Assembly (NCBI GenBank): GCA_039808765.1
Contig: JBDHTQ010000004.1
Coordinates: forward strand, 62,001 to 126,000
Length of the DNA: 64,000 nucleotides
Source of the DNA: JBDHTQ01 sp039808765
GTDB lineage: Bacteria; Pseudomonadota; Alphaproteobacteria; UBA2400
Direction of reading: 5' to 3'
Part shown: positions 36,206 through 45,099 of the stretch, one piece after another
How the letters are laid out: each line of letters begins with the position of its first letter
Numbering within the stretch: the stretch's first letter is position 1
Translations under genes and position numbers: made by a program
Notes under the pieces: model-generated
Database searches by the model: none
What the model was told of the DNA's origin: nothing
What the model saw: only the letters and a program-made list of their open reading frames with translations

Positions 36206-37243
36206 TTAATACATATTGATAAGAACGTCCTTTAACGTCTTCATTTCTTCAAGTGCGCGACCTGTACCTAAAGCAACGCACGAAAGGGGGTCATCTGCAA
36301 TGGTGACAGGCAAGCCAGTGGCATACCGCAGAACATGGTCGAGGTTACGCAGCAACGCGCCTCCCCCGGTTAAGACGATACCCTTATCAACGATATCGGC
36401 AGCCAATTCTGGCGGTGTTTGCTCAAGGGCGACTTTTACCGCCTCAACAATTGCACCTACTGGCTCGGCCAAACTTTCAGCGATTTGTCGTTCGGTAATA
36501 ATCAGTTCTTTTGGAACACCATTGATCAGATCACGACCTTTTACTTCCATGGTCAGACCCTCACCATCTTCGGGCGGGCAGGCGGCCCCGATTTCTTTCT
36601 TGATTCGTTCGGCTGAGCTTTCACCAATCAGCAGATTATGATTACGGCGAATGTAGGCAATGATTGCATCATCCATTTTATCGCCAGCAACACGTACGGA
36701 GCGAGCATAAACGATATTGCCAAGGGAAATGACAGCAACTTCGGTCGTTCCTCCACCAATATCAACAACCATTGATCCTGTGGGTTCTGCAACGGGTAAT
36801 CCAGCGCCAATAGCAGCTGCCATTGGTTCTTCAATCAAGAAAACACGGCGCGCGCCCGCTGCTTCCGCTGAGTCTTGAATGGCGCGACGTTCAACAGCCG
36901 TTGAGCCAGAGGGAACGCAAATAATAATTTGAGGTGCGGCGACGCGGCGGTTATGCACTTTATGGATAAAGTGCTTGATCATTTCTTCTGCCACTTCAAA
37001 ATCAGCAATAACCCCGTCCCGAAGCGGTCGTATAGCCGTAATACTGCCGGGTGTACGGCCCAGCATTAGCTTGGCTTCATCGCCCACAGCGCGAACTTGA
37101 CGGCGACCATGCGTGGTGGTGATGGCAACCACAGAGGGTTCGTTCAAAACAATACCGCTACCTTTTACGTATACCAATGTATTTGCGGTACCCAGATCAA
37201 TCGCCATATCGGCTGACATCAATCCTAAGAATCTCTGAAACAT
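36206..37243 (-). CDS. mreB: Actin-like rod-shape protein MreB
   Basis: MreB (345 residues) forms membrane-bound filaments that guide lateral wall growth. Phosphate-1 loop is DLGTANTLVYV, phosphate-2 VVDIGGGTTEVAVIS, and the adenosine-binding segment GIVLTGGGALLRNLD. It heads the leftward mreB-mreC-mreD-mrdA operon. Confidence 0.97.
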   Translation of the reverse strand: MFQRFLGLMSADMAIDLGTANTLVYVKGSGIVLNEPSVVAITTTHGRRQVRAVGDEAKLMLGRTPGSITAIRPLRDGVIADFEVAEEMIKHFIHKVHNRRVAAPQIIICVPSGSTAVERRAIQDSAEAAGARRVFLIEEPMAAAIGAGLPVAEPTGSMVVDIGGGTTEVAVISLGNIVYARSVRVAGDKMDDAIIAYIRRNHNLLIGESSAERIKKEIGAACPPEDGEGLTMEVKGRDLINGVPKELIITERQIAESLAEPVGAIVEAVKVALEQTPPELAADIVDKGIVLTGGGALLRNLDHVLRYATGLPVTIADDPLSCVALGTGRALEEMKTLKDVLINMY

Positions 37244-37365
37244 TTATGACGCCTTCCTGTGCCTCATCGTGGCCTATGCGAGGCATACCCAATTGAAAGA
37301 AAACTTGCAAGAGGTGAGACCATACCCCACAAGAGCGATTTAGCAGAAAAATCAGTTAAAGCGAA

Positions 37366-37403
37366 ACAAAAAAGCCAGCACGTGGTTCGCACTGGCTTTT
37401 TTA
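37366..37403. terminator. Bidirectional terminator
   Basis: AAAAGCCAG (about 37371-37378) pairs with CTGGCTTTT (about 37392-37400), giving a hairpin with A-tract on one side and T-tract on the other, so it can act on both strands. It lies upstream of mreB and downstream of the Thr/Glu-rich hypothetical gene, which it most likely terminates. Confidence 0.8.
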
Positions 37404-37457
37404 TAAGCGGGGGAGAATTTTTATGTCAGATAATTCTCACGAGTCCCATTACAAAGA

Positions 37458-37898
37458 TTAACGATCGTCGCCGTCGGCATCCACATCGTTTTCGTTGGAT
37501 GTCCCCATTCCTTCATCGGATGTCGCATCCTCATCGGCTTGGGGTGTTGTTGTGCCTTCTTCCATGGTTGTGGCTTGCTCGGCAGCAGGAGCGGGTGTTA
37601 CAGGTGTTGCTGCGGTCGATTCGGTTGATGGGGCAGGGGCTGCTTCCATCATTTTATTCGATGTATCTTCTTCTGTAGTGGTTTGAGGAGCAGTTGTTTC
37701 AGCTGGAGTGGTTTCTTCAGTTCCTGCAGCAGGCGCAATGCTGTTGTATGCTGCGCCGGTAGAAGCGGTTGTTTCAGCCGCCTTGTTCGTTGAAGACTGG
37801 GTCCACAGCCAACCGGTTGCAATCACTGCAGCCAGAACGATCAACGGCACAATCAGTTTGCCGTTACCTGAGGATTGATTGGGGGTATTGTTCGCCAT
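37458..37898 (-). CDS. Low-complexity membrane-anchored hypothetical
   Basis: The 146-residue protein has one N-terminal helix (LIVPLIVLAAVIATGWLW) and then a Thr/Ala/Glu/Pro-rich, acidic, presumably disordered periplasmic tail ending in DVDADGDDR. No family is recognised. Such architecture can tether or space other envelope components. It stands alone between two terminator or promoter regions. Confidence 0.6.
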   Translation of the reverse strand: MANNTPNQSSGNGKLIVPLIVLAAVIATGWLWTQSSTNKAAETTASTGAAYNSIAPAAGTEETTPAETTAPQTTTEEDTSNKMMEAAPAPSTESTAATPVTPAPAAEQATTMEEGTTTPQADEDATSDEGMGTSNENDVDADGDDR

Positions 37899-38070
37899 TG
37901 AATCGTACTCCGAAAATGAGCCAGAAAATCTTCTCAGAAATCTGGGCTGTGGTTATCTATGTAAACACCTTAGCGTGAGAGAGAGACGAGGGCAATGGGC
38001 CTCTTGCCGCAGTGTCTGTTAATTTTGACAGGGGTATAGGTTTGTGCAGAAATGCTTTTCAATCAACCGT

Positions 38071-38826
38071 TTAACAGAATGCGCTTTTTTGTGCCTGATC
38101 AATAAAATGATGAGCCAGTCGTGTACGTGATGGGGGCAATATCCCCTTTTTTTGTGAAAAAACATGGGTGGAAAGAAAATAACCTGTTAATGCAAGTCCC
38201 TCTACAATGGCTTGCGTGGGATCGCTGTCAGGGGATTCATTCGCCGTGAGAAAAGCGGGCAACTTCAAAAGTTTTTCAAGATAGGGGGCAGCGGCTTCAG
38301 CACAAACCGCCCGCGCACTTTTGGGGCTAACATGTGTGAGACCTGTGGTCGCACCACTGACCGCACAGGTACTTAAATCCACCCCGTAGCCCAGGTCACG
38401 CAAGAGCCCGATTTCCCACCGGACATAGCTGTAAGGCCAGTGTTCTGAATGGCTCAGACTTTCAAGTAAGGCACTTAAGCCGTGGAATGTTGCCGGATAG
38501 GGCTGCTGTTCAGCCATGGCCTGCTCAACCACGCTTAAGGCTGCAGTCATAGCAAGTAAACGCTCAGATTGACTCATGATCATGGCTGGCCAAGGGTATG
38601 CTGTTTCCAGTGACGTGAAATGACCCAGCTGCTCGCTCAAGCGCGTTCGCCAAGCGCAGCGTACGGCATTACCAGGCTGGATGATTGCTGCTTTGGTGCG
38701 AGATTGGCCACCATTGAGGATGCCCAACACACGCCCATGCTGTTCGCTCATTACACTTAATAGGATGTTGTTTTCGCCTTGCGGGCGGGCGCTTAAAATG
38801 AGGCCGTCATCTTGCCATTCAATCAT
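38071..38826 (-). CDS. recO: DNA repair protein RecO
   Basis: RecO helps load RecA on SSB-coated gaps with RecR/RecF. The 251-residue protein has the N-terminal OB-fold (DDGLILSARPQGENNILLSV, EQHGRVLGIL) and helical C-terminal part with YVRWEIGLLRDLGYGVDL, characteristic of alphaproteobacterial RecO. No close neighbours suggest an operon. Confidence 0.9.
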   Translation of the reverse strand: MIEWQDDGLILSARPQGENNILLSVMSEQHGRVLGILNGGQSRTKAAIIQPGNAVRCAWRTRLSEQLGHFTSLETAYPWPAMIMSQSERLLAMTAALSVVEQAMAEQQPYPATFHGLSALLESLSHSEHWPYSYVRWEIGLLRDLGYGVDLSTCAVSGATTGLTHVSPKSARAVCAEAAAPYLEKLLKLPAFLTANESPDSDPTQAIVEGLALTGYFLSTHVFSQKKGILPPSRTRLAHHFIDQAQKSAFC

Positions 38827-38882
38827 GGCTTAGTGATGGCGGCTCTTCTGCGTTTTGTCAAATACCACTTTTGAGAAAAAGC

Positions 38883-39347
38883 TTAAGGTCTTTTTTGTTC
38901 AAGCTGTTGGATTAAAATAGATTTAACAGTTGAGGGTGGCAAAACTTTGTTATTGGCTTCTTCAAGTTTTGCACGCACAAAATTCATATCAACCAAGTTG
39001 GTGCCTTGTCCGCGATCTTGCAGGGTGCCGTATAACCCCGAAAGGTAAGCGTCGCGCAAAAGCGGCATGTATGCATTAACAGCCTCTGCTTTTTCCTTGT
39101 TTTCAACTTCGAGGGCGACGACCAAAAAAAGACTTTGTACCACTTTTCCATTTTTGAGAATGGGGATGCTCATTGGGGCAATGGAGATAAATTGCGGGCC
39201 TTTTGGCTCTTCTTTTTCACCTTCGCCGCCTTCTCCTTCACCTCCCTCGCTGCCATGTTTGGCGCTATTGGCCCACGCATGATGGGTTAAGGGGCTGCTT
39301 AAGCATAAAGCAAAAGCCAAGAGTAAAAGAAGAAAGACGTTTTTCAT
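38883..39347 (-). CDS. Secreted FliL-like protein
   Basis: The 154-residue protein has a cleavable-looking signal peptide (FLLLLLAFALCLSSPLTHHAWA), a Gly/Glu/Lys-rich linker like that of FliL, and a domain (FISIAPMSIPILKNGKV, SLFLVVALEVENKEKAEAV) resembling the periplasmic FliL domain. Unlike FliL, it seems to lack a retained membrane anchor. A role in the flagellar motor is possible but inferred. It is upstream of recO on the same strand, with a 56-base gap. Confidence 0.65.
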   Translation of the reverse strand: MKNVFLLLLLAFALCLSSPLTHHAWANSAKHGSEGGEGEGGEGEKEEPKGPQFISIAPMSIPILKNGKVVQSLFLVVALEVENKEKAEAVNAYMPLLRDAYLSGLYGTLQDRGQGTNLVDMNFVRAKLEEANNKVLPPSTVKSILIQQLEQKRP

Positions 39348-39435
39348 GGTGACCTCAATGTCAATGCGCTCTTACCAGCAACAACTTCAAGATAGCGGCT
39401 AAATCTTAAGATGTGGCGAACATTTTTCGCGTTAA

Positions 39436-39468
39436 AAAATAAAAACGCACCCGTTGGAATGCGTTTTC
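39436..39468 (-). terminator. Intrinsic terminator after clpA
   Basis: AAAACGCA (39441-39448) and TGCGTTTT (39459-39466) form an 8-bp stem; on the minus strand the run continues TTTTTATTTTTT. Confidence 0.85.
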
Positions 39469-39499
39469 ATGTTGTGATGATCAACGAAGTGAGGCGAAG

Positions 39500-41827
39500 T
39501 TATTCAACCGGCTCTTGGGTTGATGCCGCGTCTTCTTCATCATGATTCGTTTCGTGTTCAGTTTGTTCAAACGCGAAAGTCAGCTTGTCGTTTTCGACTT
39601 TTACCTTGGCGACTCCTCCCTTGACCAGCTTGCCGAAGAGGATTTCTTCCGCCAGCGGCTTTTTGAGATGCTCTTGAATCACACGGCTCAGGGGACGGGC
39701 GCCCATTTGCGGATCATAGCCCCGCACACCCAACCATTTACGGGCTTCTTCGCTCAGATCAATCGTGACATGGCGTTCAGAAAGTTGGCCTTCCAATTCC
39801 AGCACAAACTTATCGACCACCCGACCAATTGTTTCTTCGCTCAAAGCACCGAAGGGAATTATCGCATCCAGACGGTTGCGGAATTCTGGCGTAAACAGCT
39901 TGCTGATGGCTTCCATGTCTTCGCCTGTGCGAATACCATTGCCAAAACCAATCGCCCGTTTAGCCATGTCGGCAGCCCCAGCGTTGGTGGTCATGATCAA
40001 GATCACGTTGCGACAATCAATGCTTTTGCCGTTGTGGTCGGTCAAGCGACCGCTGTCCATCACCTGTAGAAGAATGTTGAACAAATCTGGATGGGCTTTT
40101 TCAACTTCGTCGAGTAACAGCACAGCATGCGGGTGCTGGTCAATCGCATCGGTCAACAACCCGCCTTGATCGAAACCCACATAACCCGGAGGTGCACCAA
40201 TCAGTCTTGAGACAGAATGTTTCTCCATGTATTCCGACATATCAAAGCGGATCATTTCAATCCCCAGCGACTTCGCCAGTTGACGGGCCACTTCAGTTTT
40301 ACCAACACCTGTCGGACCTGAGAAAAGATAGTTACCAATTGGTTTGTCAGCCGAGCGCAAGCCGGCACGAGCCAGTTTGATTGCTGATGAAAGCGCTTCT
40401 ATGGCCTTTTCTTGCCCAAAAACAACGGTGCGCAAGTCACGCTCCAGATTTGCGAGCTGTTCACGGTCGTTACTGCTGACCGTTTTAGGCGGAATGCGTG
40501 CCATGGTGGCAATTGCCGCTTCAATATCTTTGACGTTGATGACGGTTTTGCGTTCGTTTTCTGACAAGAGATGCTGACTTGCGCCCACTTCGTCAATCAC
40601 ATCAATGGCCTTGTCCGGCAGCTTGCGATCACTGATATACTTGGCCGATAAATCCACAGCTGCTTTGAGAGCACTCGCGGTATAACGAACCTTATGATGC
40701 TTTTCGTAATAAGGTTTGAGACCCTGCAGAATTTTGAGCGCATCTTCTGGTGTTGGCTCATTCACATCGATCTTTTGGAAGCGACGCACAAGCGCACGAT
40801 CTTTTTCAAAGAAACCGCGGAACTCTTTATACGTCGTCGAACCGATACAGCGCAGCGTTCCGGCAGAGAGTGACGGTTTAAGGAGGTTCGAGGCATCCAT
40901 GGCCCCGCCAGATGTTGAACCGGCGCCAATAACTGTGTGAATTTCATCAATGAAAAGAACCGCTTTGCCATGTTTTTCGAGTGCGGTTACAACAGCTTTC
41001 AGGCGTTCTTCAAAATCACCGCGATAGCGTGTTCCCGCGAGTAGAGCACCCATATCAAGGGCAAAGATTGTGATTCCTTCCAAAACTTCCGGCACGCTGT
41101 GTTCTGTAATGCGGCGGGCCAAACCTTCTGCAATCGCCGTTTTACCCACACCCGGATCACCCACCAGCAACGGATTGTTTTTGGTGCGACGGCAGAGAAT
41201 CTGGATTGTACGCTCCACTTCCATCTCACGGCCGATCAGCGGGTCTATTTTTCCATTTTTAGCTTTTTCATTCAGATCAATACAGTAGGACTCGAGTGGA
41301 TCTTTATCCTTTTTCGCCGCGCTAGCTTTATCAGGGATTGCGGCACCTGTTTCTTCATCACTGCGAGAAGAATTTATCGGCCCGTTCATACCCGGCACTT
41401 TAGCGATGCCGTGACTAATGAAATTTACTGCATCAAAGCGCGTCATTTCCTGTTCTTGTAGAAAGTAAACAGCGTGGCTTTCACGTTCAGAGAAAAGCGC
41501 CACCAAAACGTTGGCTCCCGTTACTTCATCGCGGCCAGCGCTCTGCACATGAATGGCAGCCCGTTGTAAAACGCGCTGAAAACCAGCTGTGGGTTTGGCA
41601 TCCCCCAACGCAGGAATAACCAGATTGCCTAATTCCGTATCCAGATAGTCGCTCAAGTCACGCTGTAGGCGTTCAACATCCACACCACACGCACGCAGAA
41701 CAGGAATTGAATCGGCATCTTCGGTCAATGACAGCAATAAATGTTCCAGCGTGGCATATTCATGTCGCCGGGCATTCGCCTGACCAAGTGCACGATGTAA
41801 TGACTGTTCAAGATTTCGCGAAAGCAT
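39500..41827 (-). CDS. clpA: ATP-dependent Clp protease, ATPase subunit ClpA
   Basis: ClpA is the AAA+ unfoldase that feeds substrates to ClpP. The 775-residue protein has the N-domain (ARRHEYATLEHLLLSL), AAA-1 (GDPGVGKTAIAEGLA, VLFIDEIHTVIGAGSTSG), AAA-2 (GPTGVGKTEVARQLAKSLG) and the ClpP-binding loop IGFG. It is followed by an acidic C-terminal tail. clpS lies 3 bases upstream on the same strand. Confidence 0.97.
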   Translation of the reverse strand: MLSRNLEQSLHRALGQANARRHEYATLEHLLLSLTEDADSIPVLRACGVDVERLQRDLSDYLDTELGNLVIPALGDAKPTAGFQRVLQRAAIHVQSAGRDEVTGANVLVALFSERESHAVYFLQEQEMTRFDAVNFISHGIAKVPGMNGPINSSRSDEETGAAIPDKASAAKKDKDPLESYCIDLNEKAKNGKIDPLIGREMEVERTIQILCRRTKNNPLLVGDPGVGKTAIAEGLARRITEHSVPEVLEGITIFALDMGALLAGTRYRGDFEERLKAVVTALEKHGKAVLFIDEIHTVIGAGSTSGGAMDASNLLKPSLSAGTLRCIGSTTYKEFRGFFEKDRALVRRFQKIDVNEPTPEDALKILQGLKPYYEKHHKVRYTASALKAAVDLSAKYISDRKLPDKAIDVIDEVGASQHLLSENERKTVINVKDIEAAIATMARIPPKTVSSNDREQLANLERDLRTVVFGQEKAIEALSSAIKLARAGLRSADKPIGNYLFSGPTGVGKTEVARQLAKSLGIEMIRFDMSEYMEKHSVSRLIGAPPGYVGFDQGGLLTDAIDQHPHAVLLLDEVEKAHPDLFNILLQVMDSGRLTDHNGKSIDCRNVILIMTTNAGAADMAKRAIGFGNGIRTGEDMEAISKLFTPEFRNRLDAIIPFGALSEETIGRVVDKFVLELEGQLSERHVTIDLSEEARKWLGVRGYDPQMGARPLSRVIQEHLKKPLAEEILFGKLVKGGVAKVKVENDKLTFAFEQTEHETNHDEEDAASTQEPVE

Positions 41828-41830
41828 GGA

Positions 41831-42169
41831 TTACTCCCTCTCCATAACGCACTGCAACGGATGTTGGTGTTGCCGTGCTTGATCTATAACCTGCATCACC
41901 TTCGTTTCCGCCACCTCGTAGGTATACACACCGCATATACCGACCCCCTCGTGGTGGACACTCAGCATGATGCTGGTTGCCTCCTCTTGATTTTTATGGA
42001 AATACCTTTCTAAGATGTGAATGACGAACTCCATTGGCGTGTAATCATCATTCAAAAGCAGCACTTTATAAAGTGAAGGTCGTTTGTTTTTGACAGCCGG
42101 TAATGGTTTGTCAATAATTTGTACATCGTCATCTTCTTGTGGATCTGAGAGGTCTGGTATGTTGGCCAT
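41831..42169 (-). CDS. clpS: ClpS N-recognin adaptor
   Basis: ClpS (112 residues) delivers N-end-rule substrates to ClpA. The motif YKVLLLNDDYTPMEFVIHIL and HHEGVGICGVYTYEVAETKV match the family core; NDD and the T/M residues line the N-degron pocket. I start at ATG 42169 (MANIPDL), although ATG 42193 (MLKF...) is in frame. Confidence 0.95.
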   Translation of the reverse strand: MANIPDLSDPQEDDDVQIIDKPLPAVKNKRPSLYKVLLLNDDYTPMEFVIHILERYFHKNQEEATSIMLSVHHEGVGICGVYTYEVAETKVMQVIDQARQHQHPLQCVMERE

Positions 42170-42402
42170 GGTCAAAAACACCTTAAATTTGAGCATATTT
42201 TGTTGAGTCAACTAACAAGTTGCTGTGCCATATCCAGAATCGGTGGCCAAAGTTTGCCATTGAAACTGTGTCATTGGATGTGAAAAAGCAAGTTTTTCAC
42301 AAATTTTTTTTCGGCAAAATTTTTTATCTCAAAAAAAGAAAAAATTTTAGCCGAATGCTTTTTAACCGTACTCCAACGTGCATCTTCTCTGGCGGGAAGA
42401 AA

Positions 42403-42897
42403 CTATTTCAACTTGTTAAAGCGAATGGTTTGCTGGCCCGAGCTGTCGTATGTCGTCATGTATGGTTCTTCGCCCAATTCATTTTCAAGACCAACGATAA
42501 AACGTACTTTAGAGTCGCTGTCTTTTAACACCAGGGTGGGACTCTGGTACTTGCCTTCCAAACGTAGCAGCGCTCGGATTTTACCTTTGTCGTCAGAAAG
42601 GGCAAGAAGAGGGTTGCCTTGATCTGGACCAGGGCCATATGTACCGATTTGGATGCGCTCAGTTCCGTTTTTGTCCAGAAACTTTAAGGCGGTGCCACCG
42701 TTTTGAGCAAAGGCTTGAATGCCGAAATTATTGGTCGAAGGGTCACGGATAGAGAAATATGATTCCCAAATTGTTTCGGCCCATGCTGGTGTAAACGTCA
42801 TCAGCATTTGAGCGCTCATCCCACCGAGAAAAGCTGCAAAGAACAACCCGACAAACCGCAACGATATATGTGAAATGAAAGACTTCAGTTTGCGCAT
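42403..42897 (-). CDS. Exported protein with four beta-type repeats
   Basis: The 164-residue protein has a basic N-terminus and a membrane segment (FVGLFFAAFLGGMSAQMLM), with possible cleavage after PAWA at residue 40. The rest contains about four spaced repeats of a hydrophobic strand, Asp-rich turn and Arg-containing strand, at about 69-86 (LKFLDKNGTERIQIGTYG), 96-113 (LLALSDDKGKIRALLRLE), 120-138 (PTLVLKDSDSKVRFIVGLE) and 146-162 (MTTYDSSGQQTIRFNKL). This suggests a beta-solenoid or fibre-like domain. No family recognised. The gap at 42170-42402 holds AT-rich DNA and no gene. Confidence 0.6.
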   Translation of the reverse strand: MRKLKSFISHISLRFVGLFFAAFLGGMSAQMLMTFTPAWAETIWESYFSIRDPSTNNFGIQAFAQNGGTALKFLDKNGTERIQIGTYGPGPDQGNPLLALSDDKGKIRALLRLEGKYQSPTLVLKDSDSKVRFIVGLENELGEEPYMTTYDSSGQQTIRFNKLK

Positions 42898-42975
42898 GAG
42901 TAATCCTTTCCAAACAAAACCGACGCTGAAGCAGCCCCTCAGCGCCGGTTAATTTAGCTTAAAGAAAGTAAAAAG

Positions 42976-43560
42976 TTAAGCGGCTTTTGAAACCTTTTCA
43001 ATCGAATCATTGATTCGTTGATTAAAGGGCTCCATCACCTCATTGGCGACCTTTACGGCCATGTCGGAAATCTTTGACGTGCCGGAAATCAGATGATCCA
43101 TCGAGTTGCGTGCGTATTCACTTTGAACATCGACCAAGTCTTGCAATGTGCGAATGTTCAGAGCGGCCTGGCTGGCTTGAACGCTGAGCTCCATTGATGA
43201 CTGAGTAAAGCTGTAAATCGCTTTGCCAAGTTCTTCTGTTGCTTTCGCTAAAACCTGGGTTGAGCGAAGAGCGGCATCCATATTCTCTTTATTGAATTGA
43301 GATGCTTGAGCAAAGTTTTGCGGCGATGTCAGCTGTGCAACTTTATCTTGGATGCTGTTTACAGAGATGTTGCTCGCGTTTTGCGGGAAGTTTTGGTACA
43401 TTTTCTTGTAAGTCTCTTCAATAGCCGAGGTGTTCCACAGCGGATTGCGGGACGTGCTTTGGTTGCTTGATGAGCGTTTTGCTTTGCTCTTGATTGACTT
43501 GGTGGCGCTCGTCTTCGTCGCGGTCGAGCGTTTGGTGTTTTTGGAGATTGTTTTAGCCAT
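42976..43560 (-). CDS. Phasin family protein
   Basis: Phasins coat polyhydroxyalkanoate granules. The 194-residue protein has a basic, Ser/Thr/Lys-rich N-terminal tail (residues 1-38) and a long amphipathic helical domain with ALRSTQVLAKATEELGKAIY and LVDVQSEYARNSMDHLI, typical of the phasin_2 family. The lysine-rich tail is unusual and could bind DNA or acidic partners. A role in PHA storage is inferred. Confidence 0.8.
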   Translation of the reverse strand: MAKTISKNTKRSTATKTSATKSIKSKAKRSSSNQSTSRNPLWNTSAIEETYKKMYQNFPQNASNISVNSIQDKVAQLTSPQNFAQASQFNKENMDAALRSTQVLAKATEELGKAIYSFTQSSMELSVQASQAALNIRTLQDLVDVQSEYARNSMDHLISGTSKISDMAVKVANEVMEPFNQRINDSIEKVSKAA

Positions 43561-43714
43561 TTACGAGATCCTTTCTGATCCATTTGTGCACTGCAATAAA
43601 CTGAAAATAAGCCGATTCAGCTCTTGATGCAAGGGTTATTGTGCGCTGCACAATAAAATAAACCATCTAACCCTGAGGATAGTGCAAAAAAAATAGAAGT
43701 CTAGCAGAATTTAT

Positions 43715-44143
43715 TTAGGAAGAAGTTGATGATTCGTGCAGAATTCGCTGTAATTGTGAGATCGCCTCTCGTTGTTGCGCTGCAGTGTATGTGTTATGAT
43801 GAGGGGTCCCCCATATCGGGTGAGGCCATTGGGCGTCATTGATTTGACGTGCCACAATGTGCACGTGGAGTTGAGCAACAATGTTGCCCAGCGCTGCAAC
43901 ATTGATTTTATCACAGGGTACATATGACGCAAGTTTTTGGGAACAATGGCAAATTTCGTTCATAAGCCTATGAGCGTCTGCCGCACTTAAATCTGAGATT
44001 TCGCTTACGTTGGCGCGCTGCGGGATAAGAATGATCCATGGCCACGTGGCGTTAAGCGATAAACGTATTTGGCAAAGCGATAAGCTGGTGATTAAAACGG
44101 ATGATTCTTCTAAGCGAGGATCAAGTGAAAAGTCTTTTTCCAT
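43715..44143 (-). CDS. HIT-family hydrolase
   Basis: The 142-residue protein carries the histidine-triad motif QLHVHIVAR (HxHxH variant), the nucleophilic His being the middle one. The upstream segment WPWIILIPQRANVSEISDLS is typical of HIT proteins acting on nucleotidyl phosphates (AMP-lysine, Ap4A). It sits in its own transcription unit between the phasin gene and a terminator. Confidence 0.88.
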   Translation of the reverse strand: MEKDFSLDPRLEESSVLITSLSLCQIRLSLNATWPWIILIPQRANVSEISDLSAADAHRLMNEICHCSQKLASYVPCDKINVAALGNIVAQLHVHIVARQINDAQWPHPIWGTPHHNTYTAAQQREAISQLQRILHESSTSS

Positions 44144-44165
44144 TTTAGAACCCTCACATTGCAGA

Positions 44166-44194
44166 CAAAAAAGGCGCCCCGAAGGACGCCTTTT
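44166..44194 (-). terminator. Intrinsic terminator after exported hypothetical gene
   Basis: AAAAGGCG (44169-44176) pairs with CGCCTTTT (44187-44194); minus-strand read gives GC stem plus TTTTTT. Confidence 0.85.
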
Positions 44195-44212
44195 GCTGTA
44201 TTAAGCATTGCT

Positions 44213-44875
44213 CTATAGAATTTTACATCCAAGAATACTGATGCTTAAGCCAAACTCAAGGCTGCTCACCAAGTTACCATTAAAACGCATATTTCCTGAG
44301 CAGTCGACAGAGAAAGTGCCAAGCGGTCCGAAATTGGCAACCGCACGACCATTTCCGATGCCAAAGCTTACTTTACGCAAGGCGCTGGCCAGACCATCTG
44401 TCCACATTTCCGGACACATTAGTGAGCTTAAAACGGCAGGCAGTTTAAGGTCTACCCGAATAAGATCCATTAAGGAGTTAAAAGGTCCAGCCCCTGAAAG
44501 GGTAAAGGAAAGGCTGTTAAGAAGGGTTGTGATCACGCCGAAGGGGTCAAGAATGCTCAAAAAGAGACTAAGAATGTTGTTAATCGCCGAAGTAATTGCA
44601 TTTTTGAGACGTGTAGCAAAAGAAACACGCCAAACGTTTGCGTTGGTTGTTGCGCAGTCGAACTGCTGCATAGAGCTAGGCGGACGATGCAGTGCATAAA
44701 TAATATCGTCGCTTTGCTCGATACCACGGTTAGCAGCATCGCTCATTTCTGTGAACAATTGCTCATCGCATCCGTCAGCGCCAATGGCTGGAGCTGTCTG
44801 CGCGTGAGAAATCTGAGGTGATAACAGTGTTAAGGCCAAAGCCAAAAAGACGCATGAAAAATAACGACCGAGCAT
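44213..44875 (-). CDS. Exported hypothetical protein
   Basis: The 220-residue precursor has a clear signal peptide (FLALALTLLSPQISHA). The mature protein contains four Cys (GCDEQ, FDCATT, LMCPEM, VDCSGN) plus one near the end (GCKIL), probably forming disulfides, and two hydrophobic stretches around residues 95-125. No family recognised. It lies near the Dot/Icm block and could be an envelope accessory, but this is only positional inference. Confidence 0.55.
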   Translation of the reverse strand: MLGRYFSCVFLALALTLLSPQISHAQTAPAIGADGCDEQLFTEMSDAANRGIEQSDDIIYALHRPPSSMQQFDCATTNANVWRVSFATRLKNAITSAINNILSLFLSILDPFGVITTLLNSLSFTLSGAGPFNSLMDLIRVDLKLPAVLSSLMCPEMWTDGLASALRKVSFGIGNGRAVANFGPLGTFSVDCSGNMRFNGNLVSSLEFGLSISILGCKIL

Positions 44876-45099
44876 GTGACTCCTCCTAGCTTAGTTAAGG
44901 TTTAACATAAACTTCGCCTTGCTGCTAGCTAAGAATGTTAAAAATTCTCCTATTGAAGTTTAACGGGTGGGCGATTAAATAAAAATTAATTTATTAAAAG
45001 AGTGCATGAACCTTTAAATATTGGCTATTTTCTCTGAGAACGTGTAAAGGGTTGGGGTGGTGTTGCGTCTTTTTTGCATCAGAATCAAGGGGAGAGACA

